64,000 nucleotides of DNA from VRUE01 sp963702575. Lineage in GTDB: Bacteria > Actinomycetota > Thermoleophilia > Solirubrobacterales > 70-9. The notes under the pieces are model-generated. The model was not told the origin of the DNA and ran no database searches. It saw nothing but the letters and a program-made list of their open reading frames with translations. Shown piece after piece: positions 33,508 through 41,020 of this stretch (positions are counted from its first letter, which is position 1; each line of letters begins with the position of its first letter). The position numbers were made by a program, and so were the translations under genes. The stretch lies in the NCBI GenBank assembly GCA_963702575.1, contig CAVPCU010000006.1:310001-374000 (forward strand). Direction: 5' to 3'.

Positions 33508-34421
33508 AGCTGCTCGGCGTAATCGAGCACGGTTCGGGCCAACCGGACGCGGCCAGCCGCTCCGTCCATCAGGGTCGGCGCCGCCAGGGTCTCGATCCCC
33601 TCGGGCGGCGGGTCGGGGTCGTCCTCGTCGACGATCATCGCGTCGATCAGGCCGGCGTAGAGCGAGGCCACGCCTGTCGCGGTCGAGGGGCGGCCGACCG
33701 CTGACATGAAGCGCTCGGTCGGCCCCTTGACCACCTCGCCGGCGACGTAGGGGCTGACGGCGACGACGGGAGCGCCGGAGGCGGCGATCGCCTCGCGGAT
33801 CCCCGGCACGGAGAGGATCGGGCCGATGCTGATCACCGGGTTGGACGGCCCGATCACGATCGCCTCGGCGTCGCCGAGCGCGGCCAGCACCTCGGGCGTC
33901 GGCTCGGCCTCGGCGATCCCCTCCAGCTCGACCCCGCGCACGGCCGGCCGGCCGCCGTCGAGGATCAGGTACTCCTGCAGGCCGCGGGGGCCGGCGTCGG
34001 TCATCACCCGGGTGCGGACGGCGCGGTCGCTCATCGGCAGCACGCGGGCGGCGACGCCGAGCGCCCGGGCGATCTGCGCCTGCGCGTCGGTCTGCCGCCC
34101 GCCCTCGTCGAGGAAGGTCCGGCGGTAGAGGCAGGCGGCGAGGTCGCGATCGGAGAGCGAGAACCAGTCGGGCGAGCCCAGCTTCGCCAGCCGCTCGAAG
34201 GCGGCGAAGCCGTCGTCGCGGATCCCCCAGCCGCGCTCAGCGTCGATTTCGCCGCTCAGCCAGTAGGTGATCAGGTCCGGGTCGGGGGAGACGTGGACGC
34301 CGAGGACCTCGACGTCGTCGGCGGTGTTGGCGATCACCGCCAGGTCGGCGCCGATCTCCTCCTGCATCCCGGCGGCGAGTTTGGCGCCGCCGGTGCCGCC
34401 GGCGAGCAGCGCGACCTTCAT
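33504..34421 (-). CDS. cofD: 2-phospho-L-lactate transferase CofD (FbiA)
   Basis: A 305-residue protein opening VALLAGGTGGAKLAAGM, the CofD signature glycine loop. NTADDVEVLGVHVSPDPDLITY and AIVIGPSNPVISIGPIL follow. CofD transfers the phospholactyl or PEP moiety from the GDP-activated form to FO to give F420-0 or dehydro-F420-0. The length is normal for the family. It lies 19 bp after npdG and is coupled to cofC by an overlap. Confidence 0.93.
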   Translation of the reverse strand: MKVALLAGGTGGAKLAAGMQEEIGADLAVIANTADDVEVLGVHVSPDPDLITYWLSGEIDAERGWGIRDDGFAAFERLAKLGSPDWFSLSDRDLAACLYRRTFLDEGGRQTDAQAQIARALGVAARVLPMSDRAVRTRVMTDAGPRGLQEYLILDGGRPAVRGVELEGIAEAEPTPEVLAALGDAEAIVIGPSNPVISIGPILSVPGIREAIAASGAPVVAVSPYVAGEVVKGPTERFMSAVGRPSTATGVASLYAGLIDAMIVDEDDPDPPPEGIETLAAPTLMDGAAGRVRLARTVLDYAEQL

Positions 34422-34440
34422 CGGGGACCTCGACCGGGGC

Positions 34441-35134
34441 TCACTCCCAGTGGTCCCCGTCGGGGAGGCCGGTGAGGCGGATGCCGGCGTGGGTCTTGTA
34501 GCGGGTGTTGACCGAGATCAGCAGCGGCGTCAGCTGCTCGACGATCCGCGCCATCTCGAGCGCGCCGGCGTTGACCGCGCGCAGTCCCGGGATCAGCTCG
34601 ATCAGGCGGGCGACCCGCGCCTTGTCGGCCTTGCGGTCGCCGCAGACGAGCACGTCCTCGTCCAGCTCGACGCTCGGGATCGCCGAGGCTGGGGGCGCCG
34701 ACGCTGTGCAGCGCGGCGACCACGGTGACGCCGTCGGGCACCATCTCCTGCGCCTGCTGGGCCGCCGAGCCCTGCCAGACGCCGAGCGAGCGCGTCGCCT
34801 TGCCGCCCACCGCGGCGGCGAGCGGCACCGTGCAGTCGACCAGGATCTGGCCGGGCCGCAGCGCGCCGCGCAGGTTGTTGAGGTTCTCCGACTGGGCGCG
34901 GAAGGGGACGGTGAGGAAGACGATCTCGCCTCGCCGTGCCGCCTCCTCGTTTTGCAGGCCCTCGACCTCGGCGCCGGGAACGGCCTCGCGCAGCTTCGCC
35001 GCCGCCTCGGCGGCGCGCTGCGCCGATCGCGAGCCGATCACGATCGGCGCCCCCGCTTTCGTCCAGCGCATGGCCAGGCCGGCGCCGAGGGCGCCGGTGC
35101 CGCCGACGATCGGGATCGGTTCAAGCTCGGCCAA
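34441..35134 (-). CDS. npdG: F420:NADP oxidoreductase, frameshifted
   Basis: The combined product of about 230 residues starts LAELEPIPIVGGTGALGAGLA, the nucleotide-binding loop of NpdG/Fno, with VIGSRSAQRAAEAAAKL (the NADP phosphate-binding Arg-rich turn) and LTVPFRAQSENL. The frame breaks at about 34677-34682: SLGDPE becomes frame noise, while the next frame resumes DVLVCGDRKADKARVARLI and ends at 34441. One extra G explains it. Fno passes hydride between F420H2 and NADP. The TTG start at 35134 was chosen because TAGACT lies 8 nt upstream and the homology begins there. Confidence 0.85.
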
Positions 35135-35142
35135 GGCGCGCC

Positions 35143-35152
35143 AGTCTATGCT
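35143..35152. promoter_or_regulatory. Overlapping divergent -10 elements
   Basis: AGTCTATGCT contains TATGCT on the plus strand (35147-35152, 9 nt before the SDR ATG) and TAGACT on the minus strand (35148-35143, 8 nt before the npdG TTG). Two bases are shared, so polymerases for the two genes must compete for the same DNA. Confidence 0.55.
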
Positions 35153-35161
35153 CACCGGCCT

Positions 35162-35896
35162 ATGAGGCTTGAGGGACGCAAGGCGCTCGTCACCGGCGGC
35201 GCCAGCGGCATCGGCGCGGCGATCGCCGCGCGCCTTGCCGCCGAGGGCGCCGAGGTCTGGGTCGGCGACGTCGACGCCGACGGCGCCGCGAAGGTCGCGG
35301 CCGAGGTCAACGGCCACGCGCTCGCGCTCGACGTCACCGACCACGACTCGGCGCGGGCCGCGGTCGAGGCGACCGGCACCCTCGACATCCTCGTCAACAA
35401 CGCCGGCACCGACGAGTTCGGCTTCTTCACCTACACCACCCCCGAGCAGTGGCAGCGCGTCCTCGCCGTCAACCTCGGCGGCGTCCTCAACTGCACCCAC
35501 GCGGCCCTGCCGGGCATGCAGCAGGCGGGCTACGGCCGCATCGTCAGCATCTCCTCCGAGGCGGGCCGGGTCGGCTCCAAGGGCTCGGCCGTCTACTCCG
35601 CGGCGAAGGGCGGCATCGTCGCCTTCATGAAGGCGATCGCACGGGAGAACGCCCGCTACGGCATCACCGCCAACTCGATCGCCCCCGGCCCGATCGAGAC
35701 GCCGCTGCTGATGGGCGCCAAGGAGTTCGGCGAGATCGGCGAGAAGGTGATCGAGACGATGAAAGAGGGCACCCAGATGAAGCGCCTCGGCCAGCCCAGC
35801 GAGGTCGCCGCTGCAGTCGCCTTCCTAGCCTCCGACGACGCCACTTACATCACGGGCGAGACCCTCGGCGTAAGCGGCGGCCTCGGCATGGTCTAG
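35162..35896 (+). CDS. Short-chain dehydrogenase/reductase
   Basis: A 244-residue classical SDR. TGGASGIG at residues 10-17 binds the cofactor, and the Asp in VGDVD suggests NAD(H). NNAG is present. The Ser in SISSEAG and the YSAAK motif make the catalytic triad, and IAPGPIETP is the family loop after it. It looks like a FabG-type 3-oxoacyl reductase or similar alcohol dehydrogenase; the substrate cannot be told. TATGCT stands 9 nt before the ATG, giving a leaderless transcript divergent from npdG. Confidence 0.88.
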   Translation: MRLEGRKALVTGGASGIGAAIAARLAAEGAEVWVGDVDADGAAKVAAEVNGHALALDVTDHDSARAAVEATGTLDILVNNAGTDEFGFFTYTTPEQWQRVLAVNLGGVLNCTHAALPGMQQAGYGRIVSISSEAGRVGSKGSAVYSAAKGGIVAFMKAIARENARYGITANSIAPGPIETPLLMGAKEFGEIGEKVIETMKEGTQMKRLGQPSEVAAAVAFLASDDATYITGETLGVSGGLGMV

Positions 35897-35925
35897 CCAC
35901 CAGGGCCGCCGTAAGCTCCGTTGCC

Positions 35926-36862
35926 ATGAGCGAGATGCCGGAGAGGGTGCGGATTCGCGAGGTCGGGCCTCGCGACGGCTTCCAGAACGAGCCGGAGACG
36001 ATCGCGACCGCGGAAAAGGTGCGGCTGATCGACCTGCTGAGCGCGAGCGGGCTGAAGCGGGTGGAGGTGACCTCGTTCGTGCGGCCCGACGTGATCCCCC
36101 AGCTCGCCGACGCCGAGGAGGTTCTCGCCGCTGTGCAAGCGGCGCGAGGGCGTCGCCTTCTCGGTCCTGATCCCCAACGAGCGCGGGCTCGAACGGGCGC
36201 TTGCGCAGCGAGACCGCTTCGACGAGGTCAACGTCTTCGTCTCCGCCTCGGAGACGCACAACCGCAAGAACGTCAACCGCTCGATCGAGGACTCGTTGGC
36301 GGGGCTGGAGCGGACGCTGGCCGCGGCGGGCGAGGCCGGGCTGCGCCGCGAGGGCGTGATCTCGACCTCGTTCGGCTGCCCCTACGAGGGCGAGGTGCCG
36401 CCCGCCCGCGTCTTCGCGATCGCCGAGCGGCTCGCCGCCGCCGGTTGCGCCGAGATCGGCTTCGGCGACACGACCGGGATGGCCAACCCGCGCCAGGTCG
36501 GCGAGTTCTTCGCCGCCGCGCGCGAGCGGCTCGGCGGGGTCGAGCTGACCGCCCACTTCCACAACACGCGGGGACAGGGCCTCGCCAACGTCCTGGCGGC
36601 GCTCGAGCAGGGAATCGATTCCTTCGAGTCGAGCTTCGGCGAGCTGGGCGGCTGCCCGGTGCCCCCGGGGGCGACCGGCAACGTCGCCACCGAGGACGTG
36701 GTCTCGATGCTACACGAGATGGGGGTCGAGACCGGGGTCGACTTGCCGAAGCTGATCGAGGCCTCGCGCGCCGCCCAGGAGGCGCTCGGCCGCCCGCTCG
36801 GCTCCCACGTGCTGCGCGCCGGGCCGGTCGATTGGCACCGGGAGGGTAAGCTCGAAGCATGA
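35926..36862 (+). CDS. Hydroxymethylglutaryl-CoA lyase-like protein, frameshifted
   Basis: The opening frame has RIREVGPRDGFQNEP, the catalytic Arg-Asp motif, and VEVTSFVRPDVIPQLADAEE. It loses sense after about 36133. The second frame takes over with FSVLIPNERGLERAL, SASETHNRKNVNRS, STSFGCPYEGEV, FGDTTGMANPRQ, HFHNTRGQGLAN (metal His pair) and GGCPVPPGATGNVATED (catalytic Cys loop). One inserted base would account for the shift. The enzyme would cleave HMG-CoA or a related 3-hydroxyacyl-CoA to acetyl-CoA plus acetoacetate. TAAGCT lies 8 nt before the ATG. It is coupled to the next gene. Confidence 0.82.
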
Positions 36863-37236
36863 AGAGCGACGCCTTCAGGCAGGCCGCCGAATCGAAGGAC
36901 TTCTCCAAGGTCGAGGAGCTCTTCTCTGCCGATGTCGTCTTCCGCAGTCCGGTCGTCTTCAAGCCCTACACCGGCCTCGACGCGCTGAAGGTGCTGCTCG
37001 GCGCGGTGGCCGAGGTCTTCGAGGACTTTCGCTACGTCGACCAAGTCGAGACCGGCGACTCCGCGGTGCTGGTTTTCGAGGCGCGGGTCGGCGAGCGCGA
37101 GCTGAACGGCGTCGACATCCTGCGCTTCGGCGAGGACGGCCGCATCGCCGAGATGGTGGTGATGATCCGGCCGCTGAGCGGACTGAACGCCCTGGCCGAG
37201 GAGATGGGCCGCCGCCTCGCTGCTGCGGCAGGCTGA
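36859..37236 (+). CDS. NTF2/SnoaL-like protein
   Basis: A 125-residue protein with the cone-shaped NTF2 fold pattern: an opening helix (DAFRQAAESKDFSKVEELFSADVVFRSPV), GLDALKVLLGAVAEVFEDF, and closing strands (DILRFGEDGRIAEMVVMIRPL). Family members bind small hydrophobic molecules and some are isomerases or hydratases. The ATG overlaps the lyase stop by 4 bp and also has its own TAAGCT hexamer 6 nt upstream. Its link to the lyase and carboxylase suggests a role with acyl substrates, which is inference. Confidence 0.8.
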   Translation: MKSDAFRQAAESKDFSKVEELFSADVVFRSPVVFKPYTGLDALKVLLGAVAEVFEDFRYVDQVETGDSAVLVFEARVGERELNGVDILRFGEDGRIAEMVVMIRPLSGLNALAEEMGRRLAAAAG

Positions 37237-37290
37237 CGGCCCGCCGCAGTCCGGCACGACGGCTCCCCGCCAACTAGGCTCCGCCACGCC

Positions 37291-38811
37291 GTGACCGATA
37301 TCCGACCCGCCCTCGAGGCCGCCCTGGCCGGCGGCCCCCAGCGCCACCACGAGAAGACCGCCGAGCAGGGCAAGCTGCCGGTGCGCGAGCGCGTCGCACG
37401 CCTCGTCGACGAGGGCTCCTTCGCCGAGGAGGGGCTGCTCGCCAACTGGCAGGAGGAGGGGCTCGGCGCCGACGGGGTCGTCACCGGCCTGGCGAAGATC
37501 GGCGGGCGCCGGGTCGCGCTGATGGCCAACGACCCGACCGTCAAGGCCGGCTCCTGGGGCCCGAAGACGGTCGAGAAGATCCTCCGCGTCCAGGAGCGGG
37601 CGCTCTCGCTGCAGGTGCCGATGGTCTACCTGGTCGATTCGGCTGGAGCGCGGATCACCGACCAGGTGCAGATGTTCCCCGGGCGGCGCGGCGCCGGGCG
37701 GATCTTCCACAACGAGGTGCGGCTCTCGGGCCAGGTGCCGCAGGTCTGCCTGCTGTTCGGGCCGAGCGCCGCCGGCGGCGCCTACATCCCGGCCTTCTGC
37801 GACGTCGTGATCATGCGCGAGGGCAACGCCTCGATGTACCTCGGCTCGCCGCGGATGGCCGAGATGGTGATCGGCGAGAAGGTGACGCTGGAGGAGATGG
37901 GCGGGGCGAAGATGCATACCGGCGTCTCCGGCTGCGGCCACTTCCTCGTCAAGTCCGACGAGGAGGCGATCGACCTCGCCCAGCGCTACCTCTCGTTCAT
38001 GCCTGGCAACTGGCGCGAGCGGCCGCCAGCCGCGCCGCCTGTCGCACCCGCCTCCGGCGCCTCGATCGCCGAGATCGTCCCCGCCGACGAGAACCGGCCC
38101 TTCGACATGCGCGAGGTGCTCGACGTCCTGTTCGACGCCGACTCCCTCCTCGAGGTCCACAAGCGCTGGGCGAAGGAGCTGATCGTCGGCTACGGCCGGC
38201 TCGACGGCGAGGTCGTCGGCGTCGTAGCCAACCAGCCGCGGCAGAAAGGCGGCGTGCTCTTCGTCGACTCGGCCGACAAGGCGGCGCGCTTCATCCAGAC
38301 CTGCAACGCCTTCAACCTGCCGCTGCTCTTCCTCGCCGACGTGCCCGGCTTCATGATCGGCACCGCGGTCGAGCGCCAGGGGATCATCCGCCACGGCGCG
38401 AAGATGATCAGCGCCGTCTCCGAAGCGACCGTGCCCAAGCTCAGCGTCATCATCCGCAAGGCCTACGGCGCCGGCCTCTACGCGATGGCCGGGCCCGCCT
38501 TCGAGCCCGATTGCTGCATCGCCCTGCCGAGCGCCTCGATCGCCGTGATGGGTCCCGAGGCGGCGATCAACGCCGTCTTCTACAACCAGATCCAGGCGAT
38601 CGACGACGAGGCCGAGCGGGCCGAGTTCGTCGCCCGCAAGCGCGAGGAGTACGCGGCCGACATCGACATCCTCCACCTCGCCTCGGAGCTGGTCGTCGAC
38701 GCGGTGATCCAGCCCGAGGACCTGCGCGCCGAGCTGATCCGCCGCTTCGCTGCAGCCGCCAGCAAGGACCGCTCCTTCGCCGAGCGCCGCAACCCCGTTA
38801 CGCCGGCCTAG
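37291..38811 (+). CDS. Acyl-CoA carboxylase beta (carboxyltransferase) subunit
   Basis: A 506-residue biotin-dependent carboxyltransferase. The crotonase-like N-domain has VDSAGARITDQVQMFPGRRG and FGPSAAGGAYIPAFCDVVIM with the oxyanion Gly-Gly. The C-domain has FLADVPGFMIGTAVERQGI, VIIRKAYGAGLYAM and MGPEAAINAVFYN. It moves carboxyl from carboxybiotin to an acyl-CoA. Propionyl-CoA or methylcrotonyl-CoA is likely, since the lyase gene before it suggests leucine-type catabolism and the Ccr/MeaA genes suggest propionyl-CoA flow. No alpha subunit is nearby. The start is GTG with TAGGCT 10 nt upstream. Confidence 0.87.
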   Translation: MTDIRPALEAALAGGPQRHHEKTAEQGKLPVRERVARLVDEGSFAEEGLLANWQEEGLGADGVVTGLAKIGGRRVALMANDPTVKAGSWGPKTVEKILRVQERALSLQVPMVYLVDSAGARITDQVQMFPGRRGAGRIFHNEVRLSGQVPQVCLLFGPSAAGGAYIPAFCDVVIMREGNASMYLGSPRMAEMVIGEKVTLEEMGGAKMHTGVSGCGHFLVKSDEEAIDLAQRYLSFMPGNWRERPPAAPPVAPASGASIAEIVPADENRPFDMREVLDVLFDADSLLEVHKRWAKELIVGYGRLDGEVVGVVANQPRQKGGVLFVDSADKAARFIQTCNAFNLPLLFLADVPGFMIGTAVERQGIIRHGAKMISAVSEATVPKLSVIIRKAYGAGLYAMAGPAFEPDCCIALPSASIAVMGPEAAINAVFYNQIQAIDDEAERAEFVARKREEYAADIDILHLASELVVDAVIQPEDLRAELIRRFAAAASKDRSFAERRNPVTPA

Positions 38812-38847
38812 CGGCGGGTGGCGACCCCGCCGTATGCTCGGCCGGCG

Positions 38848-39573
38848 ATGGCCGACGCGGCGATAGTGGTAGAGCGCCTGGGCGTGCGGCGGGGCGGCAG
38901 GCCCGTTCTCCGGGATCTCTCCTTCGAGGTCGCGAGCGGCCGGGTGACCGGGCTGCTCGGCCCCAGCGGCTGCGGCAAGACGACGCTGATGCGGGCGATC
39001 GTCGGCGTGCAGGTCGTCGAGGCGGGGGGCGTGCGGGTGCTGGAGGAGCCGGCCGGGGCGCGCTCGCTGCGCTCGCGGGTCGGCTACCTGACCCAGGCGC
39101 CCTCGGTCTACGGTGACCTCACCGTGGCCGAGAACCTGCGCTTCTTCGGCCGCGTGCTCGGGGTGCGCGAAGGGCGCGCCGAGGAGACGATCGAGACGGT
39201 CGCGCTCGGCCCGTTCGCCGGCCAGGTCGTCTCCAGTCTCTCCGGCGGCCAGCAGGCGCGCGTCTCGCTCGCAACGGCGCTGCTCGGCGAGCCGGAGCTG
39301 CTGGTGCTCGACGAGCCGACCGTCGGCCTCGACCCGGTCCTGCGCCGCGACCTCTGGGCAACCTTCGCCGAGCTGGCCGCGACCGGCGTCTCGTTGCTCG
39401 TCTCCAGCCACGTGATGGAGGAGGCCGAGCACTGCGACGAGCTGCTGTTGATGCGTGACGGCCGCCTGCTCGCCGCCGAGACGCCGGATCGCCTGCGCGA
39501 GCGGACCGGGCGCGGGCAGCTCGACGAGGCCTTCCTGGCGCTGATCGAGGACGAGGACGGAGGGGAGGGGTGA
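38848..39573 (+). CDS. ABC exporter ATP-binding subunit
   Basis: A 241-residue ATPase with Walker A GPSGCGKTT, Q-loop LTQAPSVYGDLTV, signature LSGGQQARVS, Walker B LLVLDEPTVGLD and the H-switch SSHVMEEAEHCD. This pattern matches DrrA/YadG-type exporters that pair with an ABC-2 permease, which follows with a 4-bp overlap. ATG 38848 was chosen because TATGCT lies 9 nt upstream and the ABC fold starts there. The substrate is unknown. Confidence 0.88.
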   Translation: MADAAIVVERLGVRRGGRPVLRDLSFEVASGRVTGLLGPSGCGKTTLMRAIVGVQVVEAGGVRVLEEPAGARSLRSRVGYLTQAPSVYGDLTVAENLRFFGRVLGVREGRAEETIETVALGPFAGQVVSSLSGGQQARVSLATALLGEPELLVLDEPTVGLDPVLRRDLWATFAELAATGVSLLVSSHVMEEAEHCDELLLMRDGRLLAAETPDRLRERTGRGQLDEAFLALIEDEDGGEG

Positions 39574-40307
39574 GCGCGCGGGTGACGCTGGCGGTGGCGG
39601 CACGGGTGCTGGCGCAGCTGCGGCGCGACCCGCGCACTGTGGTGCTGATGCTCGGCGTCTCGCCCTTCCTGCTGACGCTGCTGCGCGGCGCCTTCGACAG
39701 CAGCCCGCAGACCTTCCAGCAGGTCGCCGGGCCGCTGGTCGGGCTGTTTCCTTTCACGACGATGTTCGTCGTCACCTCGATCACGATGCTGCGCGAGCGC
39801 ACCACCGGCACGCTCGAGCGGCTGATGACCCTGCCGCTCGCCAAGCTCGACCTGCTGTTCGGCTACGGCATCGCCTTCGCCCTGATCGGCACGCTGCAGG
39901 CGTCGATCGCGGCCGCCGTCGCCTTCGGCTTCCTCGGCCTCGAGGTCGCCGGCCCGACCGGCGCCGTGGTCGCGCTCGCGGTCGGCAACGCCCTGCTGGG
40001 GATGTCGCTCGGCCTCTTCGTCAGCGCCTTCGCCCGGACCGAGTTCCAGGCCGTGCAGTTCATGCCGGCGATCGTCTTCCCCCAGTTCCTGCTCTGCGGC
40101 CTCTTCGTCGCCCGCGATCAGATGATCGGCGTGCTTCAGGTCGTCTCCGACACGATGCCGCTCACGTACGCTTTCGACGCGCTCGACCGGGTGACGAGCG
40201 AAGGGTCGCTCGGCGCCCGCGGCGCCCTCGACGTGGTCGTGATCGCCGGCGCGACGCTGCTCCTGCTGGCGCTCGGCGCGGCGACCCTACGCCGACGCAC
40301 CCGTTAG
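39570..40307 (+). CDS. ABC-2 type permease
   Basis: A 245-residue protein with six membrane segments. It has the ABC-2 features RDPRTVVLMLGVSPFLLTLL near the start and RERTTGTLERLMTLPL at the coupling helix region, followed by QFMPAIVFPQFLLCGLFV. It forms the channel for the ATPase encoded directly upstream (4-bp overlap) and probably exports a lipid, drug or polysaccharide. Its 3' end overlaps the convergent regulator gene by 4 bp. Confidence 0.88.
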   Translation: MSARVTLAVAARVLAQLRRDPRTVVLMLGVSPFLLTLLRGAFDSSPQTFQQVAGPLVGLFPFTTMFVVTSITMLRERTTGTLERLMTLPLAKLDLLFGYGIAFALIGTLQASIAAAVAFGFLGLEVAGPTGAVVALAVGNALLGMSLGLFVSAFARTEFQAVQFMPAIVFPQFLLCGLFVARDQMIGVLQVVSDTMPLTYAFDALDRVTSEGSLGARGALDVVVIAGATLLLLALGAATLRRRTR

Positions 40308-40609
40308 ATTTGCAGCTGTCTGTGCTCGCGAGTCGGACGCATCGTCCCGCCTGCCTCCAGCACCGAAAACACCTGGACGCCTCGCGGGGTGATTACCCAT
40401 TGATTGGTACGGCCGACCTTGCGCTTCCTGGCCAAGCCAGCTTGAGAAAGCCGCCGTCCGACGCGGCTCACCTCTGACTCGTCCACCTCCAGCACCGAAG
40501 CGATCGCCGTATTGGAGCATCCCGCCTGCTCCGCGACGGCTTTGAGGAATTCATGCGAGTGCGATTCTGGCTCGACGAACTGACTGAGAAGGTCAATCTG
40601 GAAGCGCAC
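40304..40609 (-). CDS. Winged-helix regulator of the nitrilase module
   Basis: A 101-residue MarR-like winged-helix protein: FLKAVAEQAGCSNTAIASVL (recognition region), EVSRVGRRLSQAGLARKRK, then the wing TNQWVITPRGVQVFSVLEAGG. It overlaps the upstream gene by 17 bp and must be coupled to it. Codon use and GC are lower than in the flanking ABC and CoA-ligase genes, as for the whole 40.3-42.4 kb block. It probably controls the divergent nitrilase-like gene through the direct repeats at 40990-41007. Confidence 0.7.
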   Translation of the reverse strand: MRFQIDLLSQFVEPESHSHEFLKAVAEQAGCSNTAIASVLEVDESEVSRVGRRLSQAGLARKRKVGRTNQWVITPRGVQVFSVLEAGGTMRPTREHRQLQI

Positions 40610-40925
40610 GTTCCATGCCCCATCGCCCGATGTCTATGAGCGACAGAAGCCTTCCCTCCACGAGCGGAGACCTCTCGGAGTCGCTGGCGTCTCGAGCGAG
40701 TGCGGATACTCGCTGAAGCTGGACGATGACAAAGTCGAGCGCAGGCTCGTCCCAATCAAGGATGGCGTCGACCATGAGCATGCTGAGAGTGGAAAAGGTA
40801 CGATCATCGACACCGGTAGGGTCGCTTTCGAATATGGCGACAATCCGGTCCAACTCCGTAATTCTCGGACTCGTATCGAGACGCTGTTTTCTGTCGTCTA
40901 AACGCTCAAGTTCAGGCATAAACAA
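40593..40925 (-). CDS. Hypothetical 110-residue partner protein
   Basis: A mostly helical protein (LERLDDRKQRLDTSPRITEL, STLSMLMVDAILDWDEPALDF) of no family I recognise. It is the first gene of the two-gene minus-strand unit next to the nitrilase-like gene. The acidic helical character and small size could suit a protein-protein adaptor. The start ATG lies in an AT-rich promoter region shared with the divergent gene. Confidence 0.6.
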   Translation of the reverse strand: MFMPELERLDDRKQRLDTSPRITELDRIVAIFESDPTGVDDRTFSTLSMLMVDAILDWDEPALDFVIVQLQRVSALARDASDSERSPLVEGRLLSLIDIGRWGMERALPD

Positions 40926-40989
40926 TAAAGTCTTCCATTGATTGAGTGAGCTGGTTCGCTTGAATTCAATAGCATAAGACCTTAATCAG

Positions 40990-41007
40990 ATGTCAACCTT
41001 ATGTCAA
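40990..41007. promoter_or_regulatory. Direct-repeat operator in the divergent promoter
   Basis: ATGTCAA occurs at 40990-40996 and again at 41001-41007, 11 bp apart, in the AT-rich region between the two-gene regulator unit and the nitrilase-like gene. Repeats one helical turn apart next to a promoter are a usual binding site for a winged-helix dimer. Confidence 0.4.
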
Positions 41008-41020
41008 GGATAGGCGGCAG

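Noticed and set aside
36382..39603. A 1073-codon open frame on the minus strand
   Set aside because: It lies antisense over the lyase, carboxylase and ABC genes, uses the complement of their codons and has no motif. Such long shadows are normal at this GC content.
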